A stretch of 45,171 nucleotides of DNA from Candidatus Heimdallarchaeota archaeon (GTDB taxonomy: Archaea > Asgardarchaeota > Heimdallarchaeia > Heimdallarchaeales > Kariarchaeaceae): positions 1 through 45,171 of the forward strand of contig WAMJ01000136.1 of assembly GCA_015522385.1 (NCBI GenBank). The letters are read 5' to 3'. The translations under genes were made by a program, and so were the position numbers. The notes beneath the pieces are model-generated. The model was given only the letters and a program-made list of their open reading frames with translations, searched no databases and had not been told where the DNA came from. Position 1 is the first letter of the stretch, and every line of letters starts with the position of its first letter. Shown here one piece after another: positions 1 to 8,541 of this stretch.

Positions 1-76
1 CCTTTTGGTGATACTAATATGAAAGGTTATTTAACCAGAATATTCAAGCGTATTAAATAACGGGAAGTATGCACTG

Positions 77-403
77 ATGGACAAGAAAGACATACCATAT
101 GAAATCTCTCCTATGCTGCTCGAAATCGTGAAGAAGGCTCAAGAGGACGCCCACATCACCCCCGAGGAGGCAGAGCTGATCTCGCGGATCCAGGTGGACA
201 TCGAGGCGCTCGAGGCTGAGATCACGGAGGCGTATCACCAAGGTGATGAAGACGCCCCGATCAACATCTACAAGGAGAAGAAATCGTGGGTTCTCGATAA
301 CGCCCGCAAGATAGCCCTTAAGGACGGCAGGATCTCCGAGGACGAGCAGGCAATCCTTGACAAGCTCTTCGAGAAGCTGGAAGAGTACCAAATTGACATA
401 TGA
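77..403 (+). CDS. Small helical protein, hypothetical
   Basis: A 108-residue acidic, probably all-helical protein that I do not recognise. Residues 80-100 (an ALKDGRISEDEQ stretch) recall the helix-turn-helix segments of TerB/EF-hand-like small proteins, but this is too weak for a family call. A TATA-like TATTAAATA at 51-59 lies 26 nt before the ATG and there is no clear ribosome-binding site, so the mRNA may be leaderless. The stop overlaps the start of the phosphatase gene (ATGA, 400-403), so the two are co-transcribed and probably translationally coupled. Confidence 0.75.
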   Translation: MDKKDIPYEISPMLLEIVKKAQEDAHITPEEAELISRIQVDIEALEAEITEAYHQGDEDAPINIYKEKKSWVLDNARKIALKDGRISEDEQAILDKLFEKLEEYQIDI

Positions 404-840
404 TCCCGAATTCGTTCTCCTTCATCGACGACCACGTCGCTGGCTCAGCCTATCCTTACACCATAGAGCAGATTGAGGGGCTGTACGACCTCGGAATTAC
501 TGATATCATCACCTTAACCCCCGATTCACCGAAAGAATTGGTCAGGAGATCAGGTCTCAAGATGACTGTTCACCACTTCCCGACCATGGGCAAACCGCAT
601 CGCGACGAGATCAAGCGTATTCTCGACCTCATCAAGCACGGTAGGAAAGAGGGGAGGAAGTTTATGGTGCACTGCCAGTACGGGCAGGAGAGGACGGGTA
701 TAGTCCTAGCGTCATACATTGAGCAAGAGCTCGGACTGGGTAAGGAGGAGACGATCAGACACCTGCACAAGGTCAGGCCTATCTCCTTGAAGTCGATACA
801 GTCGATTAACTACTTCAAGAAGCTCAAGGTACCTCGATAG
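400..840 (+). CDS. Dual-specificity / tyrosine protein phosphatase
   Basis: A 146-residue cysteine phosphatase. The P-loop HCQYGQERTG fits HCX5R(S/T), with nucleophile Cys92 and Arg98. It is followed by a helix and the basic HKVRPISL segment typical of small DSP/PTP-like enzymes. An upstream DLGITDIITLT strand matches the family's start of the core sheet. It should hydrolyse phosphotyrosine or another phosphomonoester through a cysteinyl-phosphate; the substrate cannot be read from sequence. It is the second gene of a two-gene operon, with a 4-nt overlap. A second phosphatase of this superfamily occurs at 37969-39324. Confidence 0.9.
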   Translation: MIPNSFSFIDDHVAGSAYPYTIEQIEGLYDLGITDIITLTPDSPKELVRRSGLKMTVHHFPTMGKPHRDEIKRILDLIKHGRKEGRKFMVHCQYGQERTGIVLASYIEQELGLGKEETIRHLHKVRPISLKSIQSINYFKKLKVPR

Positions 841-939
841 TTGGACAGTGAGCTGATATATATCTAGAATTTAGAGGTTCAGATTGGATTTATAATGGAA
901 TTATTTGGAATTGAGATTATTTATTATGGAATTAGAGAC

Positions 940-2853
940 TTATTTAGCGAAGCTCTTCATCTTCTTAAGGGCCAGAAGTGTGAGTACGATGGCAGAACCT
1001 ATACCAAGGGTGATAACGAAAACGTTCTTGTCCGTGTTGAATCCTTGGTAAGCACGCTCTGATAGGAACTCAACAACCTTGAATTCGACGAAACCGTACT
1101 GGCTTGCGTTCCCACTCACCTTCACTTCCATCCAACCGTAGAGGTTAATGGTAAGTTCGGTGTTGTACGTACCGTCTACCTCTATCATGTCTGATCTGAG
1201 GAGGGGGGATCCTGCTCTCGTGACAAGAGCAGTGATATCTACACTGTCCTTGAGGGAGTTTCCGAAGAGATCGGTGACGTTGGCAGTGATAGTGAGTTTA
1301 TCTCCTTGGGTGATCTGTGTAGCTGATATACCCGAAGAGTGTCCCACAAGTGCCTGTGTCTGCTTACTTACCCAAGTGAGTGTCCTGTAGAAGAATGGGA
1401 TGTTGCCTTGGTTCAGTGCATCATCTGCAAGCAGAGGATTGAGTGATGTAATCACCGCACGTCCTCCTTTCAGGAGATCGAAGCCTACTGCTACAGTTGC
1501 GGTGGTCGTCGTATTATCGTCTTCCCCGATGATCCCGTCTCCGTCACTGTCTAGGTAAGTCGATGAGGGGAGTGAGATGATCTCGTAGTCCATGTACCTC
1601 TGACTGAGGATTAGGGCATTCTCCCTCACTCCTGTACTATTCAGGAAGTACGCAGTACCCTTGAGTGTATTCACTGCCTCGTTTGTGGCGAGCGATTCAC
1701 CTGTGAGGTAGTCCATATTTCCGAGGTCTGATGCGGATGCCTCGAATGTCTGGTTCGAGGTCAGGAGCATTCTGTCGTCGAAGTCAAGACCAAATCCTTC
1801 TGCGATGCTCTTTGAGGTTGAGGTAGCATCATCTGATATCCCGGAGAGGATGAAGATTGCAGTCCCACCAAGCTTTACATAATCAAGTGCTGACTGTATT
1901 TTCTCCTTGTCAACTGAGGCATCACCCACGACGAAGATGAGGGTTCCTTCTATGTTGTCCCCGTATGCGGTGATGTTCTGGTTACTAAGATCTGTGACAT
2001 TGTACCCACTGAACTCCATGGCGGTGGTCAGGGCATTCTTGTCACCTTCTTCTAGTCCGAAGAAATCTAGAGCTACGGGTGTGGAAGTGATGGGTTCTAC
2101 ACTCGCCAAACTGCCTGTCTCATTCAATCTGAGGGTGAACCATTCGGTCTTGAACGCTGCTCCAATAGAAGCATTGGCAGTTTGGTTGAACCATGCGACA
2201 AACCTGAACTGAATCCCCCTTGACTCATTGAGGTTGAAGTCTGCTCCAAGACTGTCGTTGGACTGCATGTTCTTCTGGAACTCATAGCTCACACTGTCGG
2301 ATGTCGTTCCGTTCACAACTTGGACAACTGCCGAGCCATCGGTAGTTCCGTTGTTGTCGGCGTCGAGAGTGAATACCTCCGTGGCGTTCCCGTCTGCGAA
2401 CGCGTCCTTACTTACATTCTCGTACCTGTTGATGACGATGACATCGTCGGGGGACTCTTCACTTCCCAGGTCCTTCTTGTCGAAGTTTCGGTCGATCTGG
2501 AGAGCAATGAAATCATGAGTACGGTTAAGACCAGGATTGAAGTCAGTACTGTTGACCGGTGCTGTCATGTTCAGCTCAACGTACTGGAATTGTGTGAAAT
2601 TAATTGCAAAGTATATGTTTGATTCATTGGTTGTCACGAAGACGCTTGCATCTTGGTTGTCGAGTGTGGTTTCGAATCTTGCGGAATTTGTCCATTCAAG
2701 GTTAGTCACATTCCCGTCGATGATAGGGGCATCTGTCTCCGGGAGGAGCACGGGCTCCGCGGCCACTCCAGTAGGTGTGGTCAATACTGAACTAGCCAGT
2801 ACGAGCCCGAGGAAGAAAGAAAACATTAACATCCTGTTCTTTACTCTGATCAT
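940..2853 (-). CDS. Secreted membrane-anchored surface protein, CBM9/DOMON-like plus GATase-like domains
   Basis: A 637-residue protein with an N-terminal signal peptide (MLMFSFFLGLVLASSVL then Thr/Ala-rich) and a C-terminal transmembrane helix (about 613-630) followed by KKMKSFAK, giving an externally exposed ectodomain. Residues about 35-240 resemble the CBM9/ethylbenzene-dehydrogenase-like beta-sandwich (PIIDGNVTNLEW start, DFIALQID). Residues about 260-390 look like a DUF4350/GATase1-like Rossmann domain (IQSALDYVKLGGTAIFILSG). Residues about 510-590 look Ig-like. N-x-S/T sequons are very frequent, suggesting N-glycosylation. The function is unknown. It converges on the phosphatase gene and diverges from the next surface-protein gene. 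Confidence 0.8.
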   Translation of the reverse strand: MIRVKNRMLMFSFFLGLVLASSVLTTPTGVAAEPVLLPETDAPIIDGNVTNLEWTNSARFETTLDNQDASVFVTTNESNIYFAINFTQFQYVELNMTAPVNSTDFNPGLNRTHDFIALQIDRNFDKKDLGSEESPDDVIVINRYENVSKDAFADGNATEVFTLDADNNGTTDGSAVVQVVNGTTSDSVSYEFQKNMQSNDSLGADFNLNESRGIQFRFVAWFNQTANASIGAAFKTEWFTLRLNETGSLASVEPITSTPVALDFFGLEEGDKNALTTAMEFSGYNVTDLSNQNITAYGDNIEGTLIFVVGDASVDKEKIQSALDYVKLGGTAIFILSGISDDATSTSKSIAEGFGLDFDDRMLLTSNQTFEASASDLGNMDYLTGESLATNEAVNTLKGTAYFLNSTGVRENALILSQRYMDYEIISLPSSTYLDSDGDGIIGEDDNTTTTATVAVGFDLLKGGRAVITSLNPLLADDALNQGNIPFFYRTLTWVSKQTQALVGHSSGISATQITQGDKLTITANVTDLFGNSLKDSVDITALVTRAGSPLLRSDMIEVDGTYNTELTINLYGWMEVKVSGNASQYGFVEFKVVEFLSERAYQGFNTDKNVFVITLGIGSAIVLTLLALKKMKSFAK

Positions 2854-3180
2854 ATTTTATTTTCAACTCGTGAACTTATTCCTCAAGTCTATTGAGTGTT
2901 TTTAATATTAACCAATTATTACAACAAGTGCGCGGGTTATCCCCCACAAATTCAACAGATAGGACTGAGGAGTCAGTCCCCAACTTAGCCCCGGAGTCTC
3001 AGAAATTGACTACTGGCAATGGTCAATCTCCAACAGCCGAAATTCGTATTTGTGGAATTGTACTTCGTAACGTCACTGCTGTTTATTTTTCTTTACTTCT
3101 ATTTGCACAACTATATATTCTCGATGGAACATATATCGGTTAGCAGTTTTTCTGCTGGTTAATTGAAAGGAGATAGCAAG
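2854..3180. other. Divergent intergenic region with promoters and a stem-loop
   Basis: No convincing coding sequence is seen in these 327 bases. They separate two divergent surface-protein genes. A TTTAATATTA stretch (2901-2910) can serve as TATA box for the minus-strand gene, and CTATATATTC (3111-3120) for the plus-strand gene. A perfect 7-bp inverted repeat with a GGAG loop (GGACTGA/TCAGTCC, 2962-2979) sits in a locally GC-richer stretch. A small AGCAG-T5-CTGCT hairpin (3142-3156) lies in the presumed leader of the plus-strand gene. Confidence 0.5.
3112..3119 (+). promoter_or_regulatory. TATA box for the PGF-CTERM-like surface protein
   Basis: TATATATT lies about 69 nt before the chosen ATG at 3181. 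Transcription would start near 3140 and give a leader of about 40 nt that carries a short hairpin and a GGAG ribosome-binding site. Confidence 0.45.
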
Positions 3181-4959
3181 ATGAAAATTCTCGCAAAAGG
3201 CTTAATCATACTCATGGTCGCTTCGGCGTTTGTCAGTATTGGAGCTATTACAACAACATCGGCTGATGTGAGCTTATCCGCTCTCGAAGCCAAAGCTGGT
3301 GATACCGCATGGTTCACTGCAGACTCATTCTACCTCGACATGTTCTTCCTGTCGGATGGGATGATAAATGATACAACTGGAACTACCACCCTAGACATGG
3401 CAGGATCTCAGATCTTCGCTAAGGTGATGAATGTGGTTCCCGTAACTGGTGAGTTCTATGATCCTGTTACAGGGTCCTCCTCATCTGGGTCCTCGAAGTT
3501 CATCGACCTCGCGACTGGTGCTATCCTCGGTAAGGATCTGCCCGTGACTGTTGAGGATTTCAGCACAACAATCCCATCGGGTGTGGGAATTCCCATTCCT
3601 TCAATCTTTGAATCGTCAACAGAGTTCGGTTTTTCCTCCCCTGACTACCCACAGGGTGGTTTCTTCCCACTCTATTTGAACGATAACTGGAACGATCACG
3701 AGGCATTCATCGAGGCTGATGCGGATTCATCAACCTTTGTGACCAACGATGATGCACAGTTCAAGGTTGAGACAACCCAGCCCTTCATGCGATACAATGA
3801 GGACACGGGTACAAGCGAGAAGGTCGCTGACATCACCATGTCTGTCGCTTGGGACAAGTCCAACAACCTCGTCTCATCCGCCCTTCTTGAGATCAAGGAC
3901 TCCACCACAACCTATGTTGACATCAACTTCAAGTTCGATAAGGTTGAGAACAACGGTCTGGATCTTGAGGCTGGTGATGTCTTCAACATGAAGCTTGTCA
4001 CCGGTGAGCTGGACGTTACCCTTGAGGGTGACGCCTACTCCCCTGAGGCTCAGGACTCAATCAACGAGATCAAGGGTGATCTCCTTGACGCAGTCGCAGC
4101 TGATCCCCTGATCAAGATGACGGTCGACAAGGTGGACGGTCTTTACTACCTTATGTCAATTGATATGTACAACACCACAACCGACACCATGGAATTCGTC
4201 GCTTCCCAGTGGTTCGCAGGTTTCGGAAACATCGCTTTCGACTACTTCCTGCAGGCAGGTCCCAACATGCTAAACCAGTTTGTCGTCACTGGACCCGCCA
4301 CTACCCCTGATAACTACGTCTGGGGATCATGGGATGCTTCAGTCCAGTTTGTCTTCGGTGTTATGGAGGCACAGTTTGATGAACTCATTCAACTTATGAA
4401 GGATGAGGCAGCTGCGAATCCTGATGTCACACAATTCGATCTCACAGGTTCTCTGTCACTGAGTCATGCTGTTGATACCTCGGATGGGTACAGTGTCACA
4501 AGTAGTGTGGATCTCTCTATTCAACTTGAGGTCAACACGACCTACATGAATGAGAACTGGGACTGGAATGGAACAGACTATGAGATCACAAATGTAGAAG
4601 GATGGGAATACCAGAACTTCGACATCTCGATCAGTGCCACCCAGAGCTATGCTTATGACGTTAGAGGCAGGCTCTCTGAGGTATCTCTTCAGCTATCTGG
4701 ATACATCGACGCTTCTGGCTCTTCATGGGATAATCAGTCCAATACCGTTGAGACACAGTCTGGTAAAGTCACGATCACCAACTTGGAGCTCAAGTTGGAT
4801 ACAGGTTTTGTGCCATTCAGCCCTGAGACAGACCCACCAACCAACAACCCTGATGCAACAGTAGATACCCCTGGACTTCCCGTCCCTGGATTTGAGCTGT
4901 TCATCGGTCTTTTCGCAGTTGCTGTTGCCGCGGTTGCTATCAGAAGACGGAAGATCTAA
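3181..4959 (+). CDS. Large secreted surface protein with PGF-CTERM-like sorting signal
   Basis: A 592-residue exported protein. I chose the ATG at 3181 because GGAG (3169-3172) is correctly spaced and a signal peptide (MKILAKGLIILMVASAFVS) starts there; an in-frame TTG at 3163 is upstream of the ribosome-binding site. The ectodomain is acidic, Asp/Thr/Ser-rich, beta-rich and unfamiliar. The C-terminus has a Pro/Thr-rich stalk, VPGFELFIGL, a short hydrophobic helix and RRRK, the tripartite layout of PGF-CTERM substrates of archaeosortase-type enzymes. Strong codon regularity suggests high expression, perhaps as an abundant envelope protein. No sortase is in the window. Confidence 0.85.
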   Translation: MKILAKGLIILMVASAFVSIGAITTTSADVSLSALEAKAGDTAWFTADSFYLDMFFLSDGMINDTTGTTTLDMAGSQIFAKVMNVVPVTGEFYDPVTGSSSSGSSKFIDLATGAILGKDLPVTVEDFSTTIPSGVGIPIPSIFESSTEFGFSSPDYPQGGFFPLYLNDNWNDHEAFIEADADSSTFVTNDDAQFKVETTQPFMRYNEDTGTSEKVADITMSVAWDKSNNLVSSALLEIKDSTTTYVDINFKFDKVENNGLDLEAGDVFNMKLVTGELDVTLEGDAYSPEAQDSINEIKGDLLDAVAADPLIKMTVDKVDGLYYLMSIDMYNTTTDTMEFVASQWFAGFGNIAFDYFLQAGPNMLNQFVVTGPATTPDNYVWGSWDASVQFVFGVMEAQFDELIQLMKDEAAANPDVTQFDLTGSLSLSHAVDTSDGYSVTSSVDLSIQLEVNTTYMNENWDWNGTDYEITNVEGWEYQNFDISISATQSYAYDVRGRLSEVSLQLSGYIDASGSSWDNQSNTVETQSGKVTITNLELKLDTGFVPFSPETDPPTNNPDATVDTPGLPVPGFELFIGLFAVAVAAVAIRRRKI

Positions 4960-5003
4960 TAACTAGGATTTAGTTCTCTAAACATCTGAAATCATTTACC
5001 AAC

Positions 5004-5012
5004 TTATATTAT
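5004..5012 (+). promoter_or_regulatory. TATA box for the MMPL transporter gene
   Basis: TTATATTAT ends 27 nt before the ATG at 5039, and no ribosome-binding site is visible in between. The spacing implies a leaderless or nearly leaderless transcript. Confidence 0.5.
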
Positions 5013-5038
5013 CCACACTTTTCTGTAGAGTTCATCGG

Positions 5039-7900
5039 ATGAAAGTAGATGTTCATAGGCTAATTGTGGTCTCATTTATTCTGGTATTTATTGTGACCCT
5101 CCCCCTTAGTTTAAGGGCGCCAGACATTGCAGGGCCTTTGGTGAACGATAGTGCAAAGAATCCGAATAGTGGAATACATACCTACCTCAGCGTTTCGACT
5201 GATGTGGTCTTCTTCATAACAGGGGAGACTTCACTTCTGACCGAGGAGTTCAGGAGTTGGCTCTCTTTCTTCGCTTTCGAGCTTGAGTCTAACTCCTCGT
5301 TACTCACCTTGGTGGGGAGAGCTGCCAATGCACGTAATCTCATGACAGACGCTTCTTTGGTGCTGAAGGGATATCTCACGGGTCTCCAACGCATCGTTAT
5401 GGGTTACAATATTTCCTACTACGTGCTTAATGACTACTCCCGATCTCTTCTGCAAAACTTCACAACTCTCGCAGAATCATTGGGAGGGAATAATGCGACA
5501 CTCATGCTCTCCACAAGCATGTACAATTCAACATCTGAGTTTCTAAGAAGGCTACCTTTCGCCATCTACTTCGTCGACGAGGTTGTCTCATGGGGGACAG
5601 TACTCCTGGATATTGCTAACGGCACTTACATAGGTCAGGGTATTGATCAATTGATAAACGATGTCCAGATGACACTCTCCTCGGATATAGATCGGGTTGT
5701 GGAGTCTATCTTCACTGATCAGATACGGGACATATTCACCAGTGTTTACGAAAACTTTGGACTAGCGGATCCCCAAGACAGTATTGATCTGTACCCGCTG
5801 ATTGCATCAGATATCGACCAATTTTATACTCCTGATGATCTACAACTTCTGAAGGATTTGTACGATTCCCCCCAGTTGACAATTCCCGCTCGTATAGCCC
5901 GTGACCGGCTTCTTAATTTTGTCAGAGGAGATTTTCTTCCAATAGGTTTTGATATCGGGATATTGGATTTCCTCAGGAGTTCATACTCGAACTTCGATGA
6001 TGGTCAGATTACCTCCATGATTGTTTCTATATCATTGGCAGAAAACCTCGATGCAAAGGATATAAAAACTGCATTTTTACTCTTTAAGGAAATTAGAGAT
6101 GAGTACGTCAACCGCAGTCCTGTACCAATTGAGGTGAGCATTCTCAATGAGGAGTTCTATGCCGTGGAACGCAATGATGCATTCCTTGACAACTTCATTC
6201 TACTCGACTACCTCTCTCTCATATTTGGGCTCGGTGTTCTCTTTCTCTTCTTCAGATCACTCAAGATTGCAGTTATACCAATCCTCATCGCATGGCCGAC
6301 AACCTATCTAAGCAGGGGGCTCGTAGTTCTAATCCTCAAACCCTTCTCATTTGTATCTTCTGGCTCTTTGTCTGTCTCGTCAGCATTGATCTTCGGAGCG
6401 AGCTTGAACTATACTGTGTTCTTCCTTGTACGGTACCTTGAGGAAATGGAGAAGGGTAAGGGCAAGAAGAAGGCATTGGAAGCTGCAAAGAGATACTCCC
6501 TGCACTCAATTCAGATTTCTGGTGTGGCGGTTATCTTGACGATTTCTTCACTTGCCTTCTCCTCGCTGATTGTAATCTCCCAGATCGCTGCCTCGGTTGT
6601 GGTGGGCGTGAGCATTCAACTTGTTCTCCTCAATTTCCTCCTACCTAGTAGTTTCGAGCTGGCAGGGAGAATTCTAGACGGTATAACCGTGCGACCACAC
6701 GTCATGAGGCTACCGAAGATCAGCAGAGAGTCGACGAGGAAGGTCGTCATACTCTTTGGGTTGTTCACAATACTCGCTCTGTCAATCATCTACTTACAAC
6801 CGGGTGAGATTACTGGAAACGATCTTGTGGGTGGTGATGGCGAGGTAGTCCGATCATACCGCACCATGGAAGCAGAGTTTCCAGATACCTTTCTCTCGAA
6901 AATACTTGTCAGTCTAGAGTTCAATGAGAGCTTCAGGGATGAGAACCTACAGTTGGAGCTCCGTAATATTCCCGTCATATCTACGCTCTATGATTCGCTG
7001 AGCCGTGTTCGAGGTGTGAGTTCTGTCTATTCGCTTATGAGCCCACTTGGTGCGCTGGTGGACTACAGCAACACTAGCTTGAATTACATCCAGCTCGCAA
7101 TGGTGGCAGAGATAGCGAATCAGTTCGTTGACCGAAGTGGAAATAGAACGTTTATTCTCGTACAATTAGATACTGCAAACACCCTTGACTACCCCGAAAT
7201 TGTTCGCGACGTCAAGGCAATTGTGGAATCAACGCCCTCCTTGGGCTCTGGACTTGTTTATACCTCTGTTTCAGGACTTCCAGTTCTTGTAGCAGAAGAG
7301 GTTGAGGATCTCTTCTTCCGTACTCCCATCCTAATTTCAATTAGCTTGATACTCCTCACAATTTTCCTCTGGGCAGTCCTTAATTCAGTTGCTATCCCCC
7401 TGCGGTTGATCCTCTCCATAATTATTGGTGGTCTTTTCTCCATGGCCATTGGGATCACTGTATGGCTCCTTTTTTTCGGAAAACCGATGAGCCTTATCGT
7501 CATCGCCCTGATCATAATCATCCTTCTCGCACTAGGTACTGATTTCGACATCTACCTATACAACCGTATATCCGAAGAGTACTCTGCTGATCGGGATTTG
7601 GAGAGGTCCATCAATAGGGCAGTTGATGTCTCCTCTATCGGGATAGAGCTCTCTGGGATCGTGATGGCAATGTCATTTGCTGTTCTGCTTTTCTCCGATA
7701 CCTCCCTTTTTGTTCAGTTCGGATTCGTTATAGCTGTTGCCATCCTTCTGGATATCACCGTGATCAGACAATGGCTGGTTCCCTCCCTCCTGATGTCCTT
7801 CCCTGAATCTACGAGACGTGGACTTGAGCGTAGGATCAAGAAGAGAGTAGAAAGCGAAAGTACTAAAATACTGAACGCTGAGAGACTCTCAGATGAGTAA
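5039..7900 (+). CDS. MMPL/RND-superfamily membrane transporter
   Basis: A 953-residue protein with the duplicated MMPL layout: TM1, a large Asn-rich extracellular domain, five or six TM helices (about 395-560), TM7 near 585-600, a second extracellular domain, then TM helices about 755-925. The second half carries the family's proton-relay-type motif GTDFDIYLYNR (Asp835, Asp837). The equivalent stretch of the first half is GASLNYTVFFLVR (Ser455, Asn457), so both acidic residues are absent there. It probably moves lipids or other hydrophobic envelope material. The methyltransferase gene starts inside its 3' end (8-nt overlap), indicating one operon. Confidence 0.88.
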   Translation: MKVDVHRLIVVSFILVFIVTLPLSLRAPDIAGPLVNDSAKNPNSGIHTYLSVSTDVVFFITGETSLLTEEFRSWLSFFAFELESNSSLLTLVGRAANARNLMTDASLVLKGYLTGLQRIVMGYNISYYVLNDYSRSLLQNFTTLAESLGGNNATLMLSTSMYNSTSEFLRRLPFAIYFVDEVVSWGTVLLDIANGTYIGQGIDQLINDVQMTLSSDIDRVVESIFTDQIRDIFTSVYENFGLADPQDSIDLYPLIASDIDQFYTPDDLQLLKDLYDSPQLTIPARIARDRLLNFVRGDFLPIGFDIGILDFLRSSYSNFDDGQITSMIVSISLAENLDAKDIKTAFLLFKEIRDEYVNRSPVPIEVSILNEEFYAVERNDAFLDNFILLDYLSLIFGLGVLFLFFRSLKIAVIPILIAWPTTYLSRGLVVLILKPFSFVSSGSLSVSSALIFGASLNYTVFFLVRYLEEMEKGKGKKKALEAAKRYSLHSIQISGVAVILTISSLAFSSLIVISQIAASVVVGVSIQLVLLNFLLPSSFELAGRILDGITVRPHVMRLPKISRESTRKVVILFGLFTILALSIIYLQPGEITGNDLVGGDGEVVRSYRTMEAEFPDTFLSKILVSLEFNESFRDENLQLELRNIPVISTLYDSLSRVRGVSSVYSLMSPLGALVDYSNTSLNYIQLAMVAEIANQFVDRSGNRTFILVQLDTANTLDYPEIVRDVKAIVESTPSLGSGLVYTSVSGLPVLVAEEVEDLFFRTPILISISLILLTIFLWAVLNSVAIPLRLILSIIIGGLFSMAIGITVWLLFFGKPMSLIVIALIIIILLALGTDFDIYLYNRISEEYSADRDLERSINRAVDVSSIGIELSGIVMAMSFAVLLFSDTSLFVQFGFVIAVAILLDITVIRQWLVPSLLMSFPESTRRGLERRIKKRVESESTKILNAERLSDE

Positions 7901-8510
7901 AGTACAATCCGTTCTGGAAAGACTTGAAATTGAGGACGATCAGCAGAGGGAGAATAATCTTCCAAAAGAGCAGAGGAATCGGTCTATTCCTAGAGATACT
8001 GGTGAGTTCCTCTCGGTGTTCACACGGGCTCTCGGAGCAAGAACCATCGTGGAGATCGGGACCTCCGTAGGGTATTCGACAATTTGGTTGGGTATGACTG
8101 CTAAATCAACTGGTGGGAAGGTCTACTCTTACGAGATTGACAAGGAGAGGATTACAAAAGCACAACAGAACTTAGAGGAGGCTGGACTGTCCAACGTTGT
8201 CGAGGTCATCCATGGTGGTCCTGACGATGTCACCTTCCCCAAGAATATTGACGTAGTCTTCTTCGACCAGGAGAAGGAAGATTACCTCAGGCACTTCGAC
8301 AAGATTTTCCCAAACGTCCGAGATGGTGGGGTCATAATTGCAGACAACATCATCTCCCACTTCGAGGAACTGAGGCTTTACATAGACCATGTCAGGGATC
8401 ATCCTGAGTGTAATAGCGTACTTGTGCCCGTCGGTAAAGGGCTGGAAATTACTTATAAATTTGTAGATCATGAATTTACCCCTTTCAAAACCGAAGTCCT
8501 GATCAGGTAA
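7893..8510 (+). CDS. SAM-dependent O-methyltransferase, catechol-OMT-like
   Basis: A 205-residue class I methyltransferase of the O-methyltransferase family 3 type. Motif I is VEIGTSVGYSTIWL, the acidic end of strand 2 is YSYEID, and GGVIIADN is the motif preceding the substrate pocket. The FFDQEKEDY segment matches the DxxK/Y metal-site region (usually FIDADK). It transfers methyl from S-adenosylmethionine to a hydroxyl, probably with a divalent metal. The ATG lies 8 nt inside the transporter gene, so the two are translated from one message; a shared envelope-lipid role is only an inference. Confidence 0.88.
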   Translation: MSKVQSVLERLEIEDDQQRENNLPKEQRNRSIPRDTGEFLSVFTRALGARTIVEIGTSVGYSTIWLGMTAKSTGGKVYSYEIDKERITKAQQNLEEAGLSNVVEVIHGGPDDVTFPKNIDVVFFDQEKEDYLRHFDKIFPNVRDGGVIIADNIISHFEELRLYIDHVRDHPECNSVLVPVGKGLEITYKFVDHEFTPFKTEVLIR

Positions 8511-8541
8511 GTATTATATTTGGGTATGCCACAGACTCTCT

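Noticed and set aside
2892..3143. 83-codon open frame between the two surface-protein genes
   Set aside because: Overlaps the likely promoters, has no ribosome-binding site and a non-protein-like composition; treated as non-coding.
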